Of a stretch of 64,000 bases of DNA, positions 48,392 through 57,129 are shown one piece after another. Below the pieces are notes generated by a model. That model was not told the DNA's origin. It did no database searches and was given only the letters and a program-made list of their open reading frames with translations. A program made the position numbers and the translations under genes. The DNA comes from Variovorax paradoxus. GTDB lineage: Bacteria; Pseudomonadota; Gammaproteobacteria; Burkholderiales; Burkholderiaceae_C. Numbering within the stretch: the stretch's first letter is position 1; every line of letters begins with the position of its first letter. The stretch is taken from positions 1,920,001-1,984,000 of the forward strand of contig NZ_CP102931.1 in the NCBI RefSeq assembly GCF_024734665.1. The letters are read 5' to 3'.

Positions 48392-48420
48392 ATTATAGCG
48401 TGTTGCGCAAATTTCAAGCA
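48392..48420 (-). promoter_or_regulatory. rpoD: Probable sigma-70 promoter for rpoD
   Basis: On the minus strand a perfect -10 box TATAAT (48392-48397) lies just past the dnaG stop. The -35 is weak: TGCTTG at 17-base spacing, or TTGAAA at only 14 bases. A start site near 48385 would give a leader of about 270 bases. The perfect -10 in an AT-rich spot makes a promoter likely. Confidence 0.45.
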
Positions 48421-50438
48421 GTTTCTGAACCCGAGGCGCGCAAACGGGCACGCAATTCGAGCCGTCGGGTTTCCAGCGCCTTGTAGCGCTCCAGGGCTTT
48501 CGGGTCTTTTCCCACGGCGGCGATGGCCTCGCTCTGCTGGGCCTTGAGAAGGTCGTCGAGCATGAAATCGAGCACGCTGGAGAGTTCGCGGGCGGCGTCG
48601 GCCAGATGCTGCGCCTCCTCGCCCTCGGGCACCGGGCCGGCCTCGGAGACGGACATCAGCCGCTCGGCCAGCGGCTCGAAGTCGAGTCCGCGCAGGCCTT
48701 CGCGCAGGGCCGCCCAGGGCTGGACACCGTGCTCGTGCAGCTGGCTGTCGAGCCAGGTGAAGAGCGCGCCGTGCTGGCCGGGCAAGTCGCACAGCATCAC
48801 GTGGAGCTCGTGCGACAGGGCTTCCCATTGCGCCATGTTCGACAGCAGCAGCCGTACTGCCACGTCCGGGCGGCTGGGCGGGGCGCCGCGTCCGCGCAGG
48901 GGCTCGATGGGTTCCTCGAACTTGCCGCCCCAGCGCTTGCCCTTGACGAACTTGCGTTGCTGGAACCTGGGCTTGCTATCGCTTTCATAGCGCGGCGGCT
49001 CGTAGTCCTGCGGCGGGGGCATGTCCGGGTAGTAGTCGTCACCGCCACTACCGCCACCGTAGCCGGAGGGCTCGCCTTGGCGCTGCGGCACGGGTGCGCC
49101 GCCAGCCTTGCGCGGCCCGGGCGTGGAGGCCCAGAGCTCCGACAGCGCTGGCGCGTCGAGCTGCACCAGCGTCGCGATCTCGCTCAGCAGTTGCCGCTTG
49201 AGCGCGCCGTCGGGCATGGCGCTCCAGAGCGGGCGCACGTTGCTCGTCATGTGGGCGCGGCCCTCGGCGGTGGTCAGGTCGCAGCCTTCGCGGGCGGCCT
49301 CGAGCATGAAGCGCGACAGCGGCGTGGCCTCGCTGACGAAGCGGGCGAAGGCCTCGGCGCCGTGCTCGCGGATGAAGCTGTCGGGGTCGTGCTCGGCCGG
49401 CAGGAACAGAAACTTGATGCTGCGCACGTCGGTGGCATAGGGCAGGGCACCGTCGAGCGCCTTGCGCGCGGCGCGGCGGCCGGCGGCGTCGCCGTCGAAG
49501 CTGAACACCACCGATTCGGTGAAGCGGAAGAGCTTCTGCACGTGCTCCGTGGTGCAGGCCGTGCCGAGCGTGGCCACCGCGTTTGGAAAACCGAGCTGGG
49601 CCAGCGCCACCACGTCCATGTAGCCCTCGGTGACGAGCGCATAGCCGCGGTCGCGGAAGGCCGCGCGGGCTTCGTAGAGGCCGTAGAGCTCGCGGCCCTT
49701 GCTGAACACCGGCGTTTCGGGCGAGTTCAGGTATTTGGGCTTCTCGTCGCCCAGCACGCGGCCACCGAAGCCAATGCATTCGCCCTTCACGTTGCGGATC
49801 GGGAACATCACCCGGTCGCGGAAGCGGTCGTAGCGCTTGGCTTCTTCGTCGCTGAGCTTGCCTTCCTCGTTGTTGACGATCACCAGCCCGCTCTCGGCGA
49901 GCAGCGGGTCGTCGTAGTCGGGGAAAACGCTGGCCAGCGCGCGCCAGCCGGCCGGCGCATAGCCGATGCCGAACTGCTTGGCCACCTCGCCCGAGACACC
50001 GCGGCCCTTCAGATATTCGATGGCGCCGGGTGCCTGGCGCAGGTGCTTGCGGTAGGCGTCGCCGGCTTTTTCGAGCACGTCGGTCAGTGTGGCCTGCTTC
50101 TGGCGCTGGCTGGCGGCGCGGGCGCGCTCGGCGGGGGAGGCGTCGTCCTCAGGCACCTGCAGGCCGTACTGGCCGGCGAGGTCGTGCACCGCCTCGACGA
50201 AGCCCATGCCCGCATGCTCCATCAGAAAGCCGATGGCGTTGCCATGCACCCCGCAGCCGAAGCAGTGATAGAACTGCTTGGTCGGGCTGACGGAGAAAGA
50301 GGGCGATTTCTCACCGTGGAACGGGCACAGCCCCATGAAATTGGCGCCGGCTTTCTTGAGCTGCACATAACGGCCGACGATCTCGACCACATCGGCGCGC
50401 GCGATGAGTTCCTGGATGAATGAAGCGGGGATGGTCAT
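48414..50438 (-). CDS. dnaG: DNA primase DnaG
   Basis: Synthesizes RNA primers at the replication fork. The 674 residues hold the N-terminal CHC2 zinc finger (Cys38, His41, Cys59, Cys62 in CPFH and CFGC), the catalytic core with TOPRIM motif (EGYMDVVALAQLGFPNAVAT, then FSFDGDAAGRRAARKALDGA) and a C-terminal DnaB-binding domain. A Gly/Pro-rich linker with GGGSGGDDYYPDMPPPQDYE lies at about 470-490. The ATG at 50438 is used. rpsU, which precedes dnaG in the classical macromolecular synthesis operon, is not here; the upstream gene is divergent. Confidence 0.97.
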   Translation of the reverse strand: MTIPASFIQELIARADVVEIVGRYVQLKKAGANFMGLCPFHGEKSPSFSVSPTKQFYHCFGCGVHGNAIGFLMEHAGMGFVEAVHDLAGQYGLQVPEDDASPAERARAASQRQKQATLTDVLEKAGDAYRKHLRQAPGAIEYLKGRGVSGEVAKQFGIGYAPAGWRALASVFPDYDDPLLAESGLVIVNNEEGKLSDEEAKRYDRFRDRVMFPIRNVKGECIGFGGRVLGDEKPKYLNSPETPVFSKGRELYGLYEARAAFRDRGYALVTEGYMDVVALAQLGFPNAVATLGTACTTEHVQKLFRFTESVVFSFDGDAAGRRAARKALDGALPYATDVRSIKFLFLPAEHDPDSFIREHGAEAFARFVSEATPLSRFMLEAAREGCDLTTAEGRAHMTSNVRPLWSAMPDGALKRQLLSEIATLVQLDAPALSELWASTPGPRKAGGAPVPQRQGEPSGYGGGSGGDDYYPDMPPPQDYEPPRYESDSKPRFQQRKFVKGKRWGGKFEEPIEPLRGRGAPPSRPDVAVRLLLSNMAQWEALSHELHVMLCDLPGQHGALFTWLDSQLHEHGVQPWAALREGLRGLDFEPLAERLMSVSEAGPVPEGEEAQHLADAARELSSVLDFMLDDLLKAQQSEAIAAVGKDPKALERYKALETRRLELRARLRASGSETA

Positions 50439-50520
50439 GTAGGCGAAGAGCGGCAAATCATACGCAAGCGGGCGAAGGCTCGCGGCCGGACGGCATACTG
50501 AAAGCGACCGGAATCCATGC

Positions 50521-51468
50521 ATGACGACGCCCAAACCCCTGCAACACATCGCTCCGCTACTGCGCCACCCCCTGAGATTCGCCTGGGATGCGCTCAAGGA
50601 ATTTCGCGCCAACCAGGGGCTGCTGCTCGCGGGGGCGGTGGCGTACTACGCGCTGCTGTCCATCGTGCCGCTGCTGATCGTGAGCGTGATCGCGCTGTCG
50701 CACGTCATCGAGCAGGCCGAGCTGTTGCGCACCATCGGACAGTACCTGGGCTGGCTGCTGCCGGGGCAGTCGAAGGCCATCGTGGCCGAACTGTCGAGCT
50801 TCCTGGACCATCGCGACGTGCTGGGGCCGGTGCTGTTGGTGACGATGCTCTTCTTCAGCTCGCTGGCCTTCAGCGTGCTCGAAAGCGCGATGGCGGTGAT
50901 CTTTCACCACCGCAAGGCCGATCACAAGCGCCACTTCCTGGTGTCGGTGGCCATGCCGTACATCTACATCCTGTGCCTGTGCGTGGGGCTGCTGCTGGTC
51001 ACGCTGGTGTCGGGCGCGCTGCAATTGGTGGGGCGGGAAAGCGTCGACCTGCTGGGGCGCAGCTGGTCGCTGTCGGGCGTTTCGGGGCTGCTGCTGTACC
51101 TGCTGGGGCTGGGCGGCGAGATCTTCATGCTGACCTCGCTCTACCTCGTGATGCCGGCCGGGCGCATGTCGCTGCGCCATGCGCTGCTGGGCGGCGTGAC
51201 GGCCGCGCTGCTGTGGGAGGCCACGCGGCGCGTGCTGATCTGGTACTTCTCGACCTTGTCGCAGGTGAACGTGGTCTACGGCTCGCTCACCACGGCCATC
51301 GTGGTGCTGCTGAGCCTGGAGATCGCCGCCATGCTGGTGCTGCTCGGGGCTCAGGTGATCGCGAACTACGAGCGCCTGGACCGCACCGGCAGTACGAAGC
51401 TGCCGGCCTCCGAGGTCAGCGGGGAGCCAATCGAATCGCTCCGTCCAGACGAATCACCTCGCCGTTGA
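50521..51468 (+). CDS. YihY/BrkB-family membrane protein
   Basis: A 315-residue integral membrane protein with about six helices, of the YihY/UPF0761 (formerly ribonuclease BN) family. Typical stretches are [20 protein letters not shown] (about 34-53), [20 protein letters not shown] and [20 protein letters not shown]. Its molecular role is not established; BrkB in Bordetella was linked to serum resistance, and YihY is not a tRNA nuclease. It starts 82 bases from the divergent dnaG start. Its last 53 bases overlap the end of the convergent SDR gene. Confidence 0.88.
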   Translation: MTTPKPLQHIAPLLRHPLRFAWDALKEFRANQGLLLAGAVAYYALLSIVPLLIVSVIALSHVIEQAELLRTIGQYLGWLLPGQSKAIVAELSSFLDHRDVLGPVLLVTMLFFSSLAFSVLESAMAVIFHHRKADHKRHFLVSVAMPYIYILCLCVGLLLVTLVSGALQLVGRESVDLLGRSWSLSGVSGLLLYLLGLGGEIFMLTSLYLVMPAGRMSLRHALLGGVTAALLWEATRRVLIWYFSTLSQVNVVYGSLTTAIVVLLSLEIAAMLVLLGAQVIANYERLDRTGSTKLPASEVSGEPIESLRPDESPRR

Positions 51469-52174
51469 GCATGTCGTTCTCGATGATGTGCTTGGCGAGC
51501 TTGGCATAGTCCTCGGGCGTGCCCAGGCGGGAAGGGAAGGGCACGCTGGCGGCCAGGGCGTCCTGCACCTCTTGCGGCATGCCGAACAGCATGGGCGTGC
51601 CGAAGATGCCGGGAGCGATGGTCATGTTGCGGATGCCGCTGCGCGCGAGGTCGCGGGCGATGGGCAGCGTCATGCCAACCACGCCGCCCTTCGAGGCGCT
51701 GTAAGCGGCCTGGCCGATCTGGCCGTCGTAGGCGGCGACAGAGGCGGTGGAAATCAGCACGCCGCGCTCGCCGGTGGCTTCGGGCTCGTTCTTGCCCATG
51801 GCGTCGGCCGCGAGCCGGATCATGTTGAAGCTGCCGATCAGGTTGACCGTGACGGTCTTGCTGAACACGGCCAGTGCGTGCGGGCCGTTCTTGCCCACCG
51901 TCTTCTCGGCCGGCGCGATGCCGGCGCAGTTGACGAGGCCGACCAGCTTGCCAAGCTTGAGTGCGGCGGCCACGGCTGCCTGGCCGTCGGCTTCCTGGCT
52001 CACGTCGCATTTGACGAACACGCCGCCAATTTCCTTTGCAACGGCTTCGCCCTTGTCAGCCTGCATGTCGGCGATCACCACCTTGGCGCCGTTGGCGGCC
52101 AGCATGCGCGCCGTGCCTTCGCCGAGGCCCGAAGCGCCACCGGTCACGATAAAAACCTTGCCATCGATCTGCAT
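51416..52174 (-). CDS. SDR-family 3-hydroxyacyl-CoA dehydrogenase-like oxidoreductase
   Basis: A 252-residue classical SDR. It has TGGASGLG (about 10-17) for NAD binding, NCAGIAP (about 84-90), and the catalytic Tyr/Lys in [10 protein letters not shown]. The long middle segment and the [21 protein letters not shown]-terminal region resemble type II 3-hydroxyacyl-CoA dehydrogenase (HSD17B10-like). It probably acts in beta-oxidation of short or branched acyl-CoAs. The 3' end overlaps the YihY gene by 53 bases on the opposite strand. The phasin terminator lies upstream of it. Confidence 0.88.
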   Translation of the reverse strand: MQIDGKVFIVTGGASGLGEGTARMLAANGAKVVIADMQADKGEAVAKEIGGVFVKCDVSQEADGQAAVAAALKLGKLVGLVNCAGIAPAEKTVGKNGPHALAVFSKTVTVNLIGSFNMIRLAADAMGKNEPEATGERGVLISTASVAAYDGQIGQAAYSASKGGVVGMTLPIARDLARSGIRNMTIAPGIFGTPMLFGMPQEVQDALAASVPFPSRLGTPEDYAKLAKHIIENDMLNGEVIRLDGAIRLAPR

Positions 52175-52223
52175 TGAAGTCTCCTGGATGAGACCGGCAT
52201 TATCGAAGACGCCCCGCCAGGCC

Positions 52224-52253
52224 AAAAAAAAGGCCTCATCCGAGGATGAGGCC
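52224..52253 (-). terminator. Strong rho-independent terminator after the phasin gene
   Basis: On the minus strand, GGCCTCATC-CTCG-GATGAGGCC forms a perfect 9-bp stem followed directly by eight T residues. It lies 52 bases after the phasin stop codon and 50 bases before the SDR start, so it should isolate the abundant phasin transcript. Confidence 0.92.
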
Positions 52254-52304
52254 CTGAATTGGATCCGTGAGGACCCAAGGAGACAACTGGTGGTGGTCGG
52301 CGGC

Positions 52305-52856
52305 TTAGCGCTTGCGCGAAGCGGTGGCGGTCTTCGCGGCGGCGACGGCTTGGGTCGACACGGCGTTGAAGTTGGCTTCGGCGACGTCCGACGCTTGCTT
52401 GACGGCCTTTTGAACCGATTCGAAAGCGTTGTTGGCGGCAGCCACGGCGCTCTTCAGGACGGCAACGGCGGTTTCCGAACCGGCGGGGGCGTTCTTGGAA
52501 GCGCTGTCGACCAAGCCGACGAAGGCTTGCTGGGCTTCAGCAGCCTTGGCTTCAAAAGCCTTGGAGAACTCGGCGCCGGTGCCTTGGGCGATGTCGTACA
52601 GGTGACGGCTGTAGGCAGCGGTCTTTTCAGCCAGGGGCTGGAACAGGCTGGCTTGCAGCGTCAGCAGTTCTTGTGCGTCTTTCACGCTCAGGGCAGCCTG
52701 GGCGGTGCTCTGGGCTTCGACCAGGGCGGCCTTCGAAGCGGTCACGTTCAGTTCGACGAGCTTCTCTACGCCTTCGAAAGCCTTGGTGGTCAGGCCGAAC
52801 AGGGTTTCGAGGTTTGCTTTTTGGGCGGCGAGGATTTGGTCAGCGGTCAGGGCCAT
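52305..52856 (-). CDS. phaP: Phasin (PHA granule-associated protein)
   Basis: A 183-residue phasin that coats polyhydroxyalkanoate granules. It starts [20 protein letters not shown], as in TIGR01841-type phasins; the whole protein is amphipathic helix, with [20 protein letters not shown], no membrane segment, and an Ala/Lys-rich C-terminus ([14 protein letters not shown]). The ATG at 52856 follows a GGAGA box. It is a single-gene unit with a clear upstream promoter and strong terminator, in agreement with high expression. No PHA synthase gene lies in this window. Confidence 0.93.
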   Translation of the reverse strand: MALTADQILAAQKANLETLFGLTTKAFEGVEKLVELNVTASKAALVEAQSTAQAALSVKDAQELLTLQASLFQPLAEKTAAYSRHLYDIAQGTGAEFSKAFEAKAAEAQQAFVGLVDSASKNAPAGSETAVAVLKSAVAAANNAFESVQKAVKQASDVAEANFNAVSTQAVAAAKTATASRKR

Positions 52857-52939
52857 TTGGGATCTCCAGAAGGGATGATTGAGTGGTCGGTTCACGTTGC
52901 GCTGTCTCGCCGTCTATGTTGCGGTGCAGCATGGCCTCA

Positions 52940-52967
52940 AGTATAGGCAGCTGAGTTTTGCGATCAA
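52940..52967 (-). promoter_or_regulatory. phaP: Sigma-70 promoter for phaP
   Basis: On the minus strand, -35 TTGATC (52962-52967) and -10 TATACT (52940-52945) are separated by 16 bases. The predicted start site near 52933 gives a leader of about 75 bases before the phasin ATG. Confidence 0.7.
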
Positions 52968-52989
52968 GGGGTTTTTGCTGCCCTGCAGC

Positions 52990-53013
52990 AATTTAGAAGC
53001 CGTCTTCTAAATT
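52990..53013. promoter_or_regulatory. Perfect 10-bp inverted repeat upstream of the phaP promoter
   Basis: AATTTAGAAG-CCGT-CTTCTAAATT is a perfect inverted repeat ending 22 bases above the phaP -35 box and 73 bases before the divergent thioesterase gene. The AT-rich arms stand out in GC-rich DNA. It may be an operator for phaP or the divergent gene; no regulator gene is next to it. Confidence 0.6.
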
Positions 53014-53085
53014 CGGTCGTCGAGCCGGCCTGCTCAAGTTCGAGGCCTCGTTCAAGGGCGACCGCCGCTGGCAAAATGCCGCGCG

Positions 53086-53532
53086 ATGAGCAGCGCCCCC
53101 ACCAAACCCACCCCGCATGCGCGCAGCAGCTACCGCGCGTTCCGCAGCATCCCGACGCGCTGGGCCGACAATGACATGTACGGCCACGTCAACAACGTCG
53201 TCTATTACAGCTGGTTCGATACGGCAGTGAATGCTTTGCTGATCGAGCGCGGCGCGCTCGACATCCACCAGGGCCAGGTCATCGGCTTCGTGGTGGAGAC
53301 GCAGTGCAACTACTTTGCGCCGATCGCGTTCCCGCAGACGGTGGAAGCGGGCATCCGGGTGGCCCAGGTGGGCCGATCGAGCGTGCGATACGAGATTGCG
53401 TTGTTTGCCGAGGGGGCGGACACCGCCGCGGCGCAAGGCCATTTCGTTCACGTCTACGTGGACCGCGCCACGCAGCGGCCGGTGCCGCTGCCCGAGGCGC
53501 TGCAGCGGGTGGTCGATTCGCTCAAGGCCTGA
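53086..53532 (+). CDS. Acyl-CoA thioesterase, 4HBT hotdog family
   Basis: A 148-residue hotdog-fold thioesterase of the 4-hydroxybenzoyl-CoA thioesterase/YbgC type. The signature [20 protein letters not shown] (24-43) contains the catalytic Asp30 region with His34 and Asn36. It probably hydrolyses an acyl-CoA in the cytoplasm. It is divergent from the phasin gene and so may be tied to PHA or fatty acid metabolism, though this is only positional. It precedes a convergent gene at 53566. Confidence 0.87.
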   Translation: MSSAPTKPTPHARSSYRAFRSIPTRWADNDMYGHVNNVVYYSWFDTAVNALLIERGALDIHQGQVIGFVVETQCNYFAPIAFPQTVEAGIRVAQVGRSSVRYEIALFAEGADTAAAQGHFVHVYVDRATQRPVPLPEALQRVVDSLKA

Positions 53533-53565
53533 GCACCTGAGCGGGGCCCACCCGCCGCGAAGGCC

Positions 53566-53973
53566 TTACATGGTCTTCTTCATGGCCTTGATGTCGGCCT
53601 TGCCCTGGGCTTCATCCGCCTTGGCCTGCTTCACGCAGGCGGTCTTGGCTTCGCCCTTCTGGTCGTCGCACTTTTCCTTCGCGACTTCGTAGGTGGCCTT
53701 CACCTTCTCTTCAGCCACGTTGCGGGCGTGGCTGTCGCTCGGCTGGTACTGCTGCTCGAGCTCCGCCTTGGCAACGTCTTCCTTGCCCTTGGCTTCCTTC
53801 TGGCAGACATCCTTGGCGTTGTCCTTCATCGTGTCGCACTGGGCCTTGGCGACCTTGTAGTCGGCCTCGATCTTTTCCTTGGAGACCTTGTATTCGTCCT
53901 TGGTCATGGCGCTGGCTTGCGTGGCCACGAAGCAGGTGGAGGCGAGGGCCAGCATGAGTAGATGCTTTTTCAT
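53566..53973 (-). CDS. Exported helical protein with two Cys-pair repeats
   Basis: A 135-residue periplasmic protein of unknown function. The signal peptide covers about 1-22 (ending ASA). The mature part is charged and helical (K, E, A, D rich) and contains a tandem repeat: residues 34-62 and 90-118 align, each with the pattern KxxAxYxVAKxxCDxxKxxA followed by KxxC. Each repeat has one Cys pair (46/57 and 102/113), so two disulfides across helical hairpins are likely. The ATG at 53973 has a good upstream purine box (CAAAGGAAA). It lies 40 bases downstream of the CsbD gene and may be part of a stress operon. Confidence 0.75.
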   Translation of the reverse strand: MKKHLLMLALASTCFVATQASAMTKDEYKVSKEKIEADYKVAKAQCDTMKDNAKDVCQKEAKGKEDVAKAELEQQYQPSDSHARNVAEEKVKATYEVAKEKCDDQKGEAKTACVKQAKADEAQGKADIKAMKKTM

Positions 53974-54013
53974 GGGATGTTTTCCTTTGGAAGTTGATGG
54001 AATTCAGGGGCGC

Positions 54014-54247
54014 TCAGTAGCGTTCGAACCAGATCGCGTCCGGCGTGCGGCCGTCGCGCGATTCCCAGTCCTTGACCTGCTTTTCGGCTTCCTCGCGGCT
54101 GATGCCGTGGCGTTCCTGGATGCGGCCGAGCAGCTGGTCGCGCTTGCCGGCGATGACGTCGAAGTCGTCGTCCGTCAGCTTCCCCCATTGCTCCTTGACC
54201 TTGCCCTTGAGCTGTTTCCAGTTGCCTTCGATGGTGTCCTTGTTCAT
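54014..54247 (-). CDS. CsbD-family stress response protein
   Basis: A 77-residue protein starting MNKDTIEGNWKQLKGKVKEQ, followed by WGKLTDDD, the clear CsbD signature. CsbD proteins are small, hydrophilic and often induced by general stress, but their exact function is unknown. Members in Proteobacteria are usually annotated as stress-response proteins. The ATG at 54247 with AAAGGAG upstream is better than the GTG at 54304. It precedes the Cys-repeat gene on the same strand. Confidence 0.9.
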   Translation of the reverse strand: MNKDTIEGNWKQLKGKVKEQWGKLTDDDFDVIAGKRDQLLGRIQERHGISREEAEKQVKDWESRDGRTPDAIWFERY

Positions 54248-54425
54248 GCGAATCTCCTTTGAGACAGTTGATTCGACGGGCTGTGTTCGCCGCCGTGAAA
54301 TCACTGTCGCGGGGGTGATTCACCCTCACGGTAGGACGTGCTGTCCAGGCCCCGTAGGCAGAGGCCGACGCGCCCCGTGATAATCGAACGGCCGCCGAAA
54401 AGTTTGAGACACCGCGCCCAGCACC

Positions 54426-55646
54426 ATGATCATTCACAGCCTGCTCGACACCGACCTCTACAAGTTCACGATGATGCAGGTGGTCCTGCATCACTTCCCG
54501 GGGGCCCGGGTCGAGTACCGCTTCAAGTGCCGCAACCCCGGTGTCGACCTGGCCCAGTTCGCGGGGCAGATCCGCGACGAGGTGCGCAGCCTCTGTTCGC
54601 TGCAGTTCCGCGATGCCGAGCTGGCCTACCTGCGCTCGATGCGCTTCATCAAGAGCGACTTCGTCGACTTCCTCGGGCTCTTCCGGCTCAACGAGAAGTA
54701 CATCAACATCATTCCCCAGCCCTCGGGCGAGCTCGAGATCCGCATCAAGGGGCCGTGGCTGCACACCATCCTGTTCGAGATCCCGGTGCTGGCCATCGTC
54801 AACGAGGTCTACTTCCGCAACACGCAGAAGAAGCCCGACATCGCGGAAGGCCGCCGCCGCCTCGAAACCAAGATCGCGCAGCTGCAGGACGCCGGCCTCG
54901 CCGACCTGAAGATCGCCGACTACGGCACGCGCCGCCGCTTCTCGAAAGACTGGCACGAAGAGGTGCTGCGCACTCTCACCGCCCGCCTCGGCGCCGTCAC
55001 CTCGCCGCCGGTGCAGGCACCGCCCGGCACGCGGCTGCCGCAGCTCGCGGGCACCAGCAACGTGCTGTACGCCATGAAGCTCGGCCTTATCCCGCTGGGC
55101 ACCATGGCCCACGAATACCTGCAGGCCTGCCAGGCGCTCGGCCCGCGGCTGCGCGACAGCCAGATCTTCGGCTTCGAGAGCTGGGCGCGCGAGTACCGCG
55201 GCGACCTGGGCATTGCGTTGTCCGACGTGTACGGCATGAGCGCCTTCCTGCGCGACTTCGATCTGTACTTCTGCAAGCTCTTCGACGGCGCGCGGCACGA
55301 CAGTGGCGACCCCTTCCAGTGGGGCGAGCGCATGCTCGCGCACTACATCGCCAACCGGGTCGACCCGCGCACCAAGACGCTGATCTTCAGCGACGGCCTC
55401 ACGGTGCCGCGCACCATCGAGCTGTATCAGCAGTTCCGCGGCCGCTGCCAGCTGGCCTTCGGCATCGGCACCAACCTCACCAACGACCTGGGCTACGAGC
55501 CGCTGCAGATCGTCATCAAGATGATCCACTGCAACGACCAGCCGGTGGCCAAGCTGTCGGACACGCCGTCCAAGAACATGTGCGAGGACGAAAAGTACCT
55601 GGCCTACCTGCGCCAGGTGTTCGAAATCGAACAACCCCCGGCTTGA
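54426..55646 (+). CDS. pncB: Nicotinate phosphoribosyltransferase
   Basis: NAD salvage enzyme that converts nicotinate, PRPP and ATP to nicotinate mononucleotide. The 406 residues match PncB (about 400). Clear stretches include [20 protein letters not shown] (5-24), [16 protein letters not shown] (the phosphorylated-His region lies downstream), [16 protein letters not shown] and [20 protein letters not shown]. The ATG at 54426 is used, six bases past the GCCCAGCACC leader. The end lies 37 bases before the antiporter gene, separated by a small inverted repeat. Confidence 0.96.
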   Translation: MIIHSLLDTDLYKFTMMQVVLHHFPGARVEYRFKCRNPGVDLAQFAGQIRDEVRSLCSLQFRDAELAYLRSMRFIKSDFVDFLGLFRLNEKYINIIPQPSGELEIRIKGPWLHTILFEIPVLAIVNEVYFRNTQKKPDIAEGRRRLETKIAQLQDAGLADLKIADYGTRRRFSKDWHEEVLRTLTARLGAVTSPPVQAPPGTRLPQLAGTSNVLYAMKLGLIPLGTMAHEYLQACQALGPRLRDSQIFGFESWAREYRGDLGIALSDVYGMSAFLRDFDLYFCKLFDGARHDSGDPFQWGERMLAHYIANRVDPRTKTLIFSDGLTVPRTIELYQQFRGRCQLAFGIGTNLTNDLGYEPLQIVIKMIHCNDQPVAKLSDTPSKNMCEDEKYLAYLRQVFEIEQPPA

Positions 55647-55647
55647 A

Positions 55648-55679
55648 GGCTGTACTGACCTGTCTGGTACGGTACAGCC
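55648..55679. repeat. Inverted repeat between pncB and the antiporter gene
   Basis: GGCTGTAC (55648-55655) and GTACAGCC (55672-55679) are perfect complements 16 bases apart, directly after the pncB stop and just ahead of the next start codon at 55684. There is no T-run. It may form a leader hairpin covering the antiporter ribosome binding site, or be an operator. The loop also holds part of a second GTAC. Confidence 0.5.
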
Positions 55680-55683
55680 CCCC

Positions 55684-57102
55684 ATGCAAAAAACGATTCG
55701 ACTGAAGGCGGCCGCAGTGCCGCTGTCGCTGCTTTTTCTTCCCGCCCTGGCCTCGGCCGCCGACTTCGACGGCGGCAGCCTCTCGCCGCTGTGGGGCGTG
55801 CCGTTTGCCGGCATCCTGTTGTCGATCGCGCTGTTTCCGCTGCTCGCGCCTGCGTTCTGGCATCACCACTACGGCAAGATTTCCGCGGCCTGGGCGCTGG
55901 CGTTCCTGCTGCCCTTTGCCGGGGCCTTCGGCGTGCAGCTTGCCGGCGTGCAGCTCGTGCATGCGCTGGTGGCCGAGTACATCCCGTTCATCATCTTGCT
56001 GACGGCGCTGTTTACCGTGGCGGGCGGCATCCACATTCGCGGCAACCTGCACGGTGCGCCCGGCCTCAACACGGCGATCCTCGCCATCGGCGCGGTGCTC
56101 GCGAGCTTCATGGGCACCACGGGCGCCTCGATGTTGCTGATACGGCCGCTGATTCGCGCCAACGACAACCGCCTGCACAAGGTGCACGTGATCGTGTTCT
56201 TCATCTTCATCGTGTCGAACGCGGGCGGTGCGCTCACGCCGCTGGGCGATCCGCCGTTGTTCCTCGGCTTCCTGAAGGGCGTGGGCTTCTTCTGGACCGC
56301 GCAGAACATCCTGCCTGAAACCTTGTTCATCCTCGGTGTGCTGCTGGCGCTGTTCTATGCCATCGACCGCCACTACTACCGCAAGGAAGGCGTGTTGCCG
56401 GCTGACCCGACACCCGACACGCCGGGCATCGGCTTCGACGGCGCCGCCAATTTCTGGCTCCTGGGCGGCGTTGTTGCGCTGGTGCTGCTCAGCGGCTTCT
56501 GGAAATCGCCCGTGACCTTCGACGTGTTCGGCACCGAGGTCGGCCTGCCGGGGCTGGTGCGCGACGTGGGGCTGGCACTGATCGCAGTGGTTTCGTACAA
56601 GCTCACCGCGCCCAAGGTGCACGCCGACAACCAGTTCGAGTGGGAGCCCATGGCCGAGGTGGCCAAGCTGTTCGCTGGCATCTTCCTGACCATCATCCCG
56701 GTGATCGCGATGCTCAAGGCCGGCACGCAGGGCCCGTTCGGCGCCATCGTCTCGGCCGTGACGCGCGCCGACGGCCAGCCCGATCCGGCGATGTACTTCT
56801 GGGCCACCGGCGTGCTGAGCTCCTTCCTCGACAACGCACCGACCTACCTGGTGTTCTTCAACACCGCGGGCGGCGACCCGGCGGCGCTGATGACCACCTA
56901 TGCCAGCACGCTGGCTGCCATTTCGGCCGGCGCGGTGTTCATGGGCGCCAACACCTACATCGGCAACGCGCCCAACCTGATGGTCAAGGCCATCGCCGAG
57001 AGCCGCGGCGTGCGCATGCCGAGCTTCTTTGGCTACATGGCGTGGTCGGTGGCCATATTGGTTCCGCTGTTCGTCATTTGCACCTTCATCTTCTTCCGCT
57101 GA
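55684..57102 (+). CDS. Sodium:proton antiporter-like membrane protein (IT superfamily)
   Basis: A 472-residue membrane protein with about 12 helices and an N-terminal signal-like segment (about 1-25). SNAGGALTPLGDPPLFLGFL (about 179-198) is the conserved GDP region of NhaD/CitMHS-type transporters, and GVLSSFLDNAPTYLVFFNTA is the matching second-repeat motif with the key Asn-Asp pair, so an Na+/H+ exchange function fits. The family also includes arsenite and organic acid transporters. It follows pncB and precedes the D-2-hydroxyacid dehydrogenase. Confidence 0.85.
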   Translation: MQKTIRLKAAAVPLSLLFLPALASAADFDGGSLSPLWGVPFAGILLSIALFPLLAPAFWHHHYGKISAAWALAFLLPFAGAFGVQLAGVQLVHALVAEYIPFIILLTALFTVAGGIHIRGNLHGAPGLNTAILAIGAVLASFMGTTGASMLLIRPLIRANDNRLHKVHVIVFFIFIVSNAGGALTPLGDPPLFLGFLKGVGFFWTAQNILPETLFILGVLLALFYAIDRHYYRKEGVLPADPTPDTPGIGFDGAANFWLLGGVVALVLLSGFWKSPVTFDVFGTEVGLPGLVRDVGLALIAVVSYKLTAPKVHADNQFEWEPMAEVAKLFAGIFLTIIPVIAMLKAGTQGPFGAIVSAVTRADGQPDPAMYFWATGVLSSFLDNAPTYLVFFNTAGGDPAALMTTYASTLAAISAGAVFMGANTYIGNAPNLMVKAIAESRGVRMPSFFGYMAWSVAILVPLFVICTFIFFR

Positions 57103-57129
57103 CCCTTCTTCGCAGAGAGAGACAACATC

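Noticed and set aside
54295..54325. GTGAAATCAC and GGGTGATTCACCC short palindromes near the csbD and pncB starts
   Set aside because: They have different spacing and are short, so they may be chance in this composition. No regulator is nearby, and they are not listed as an operator.
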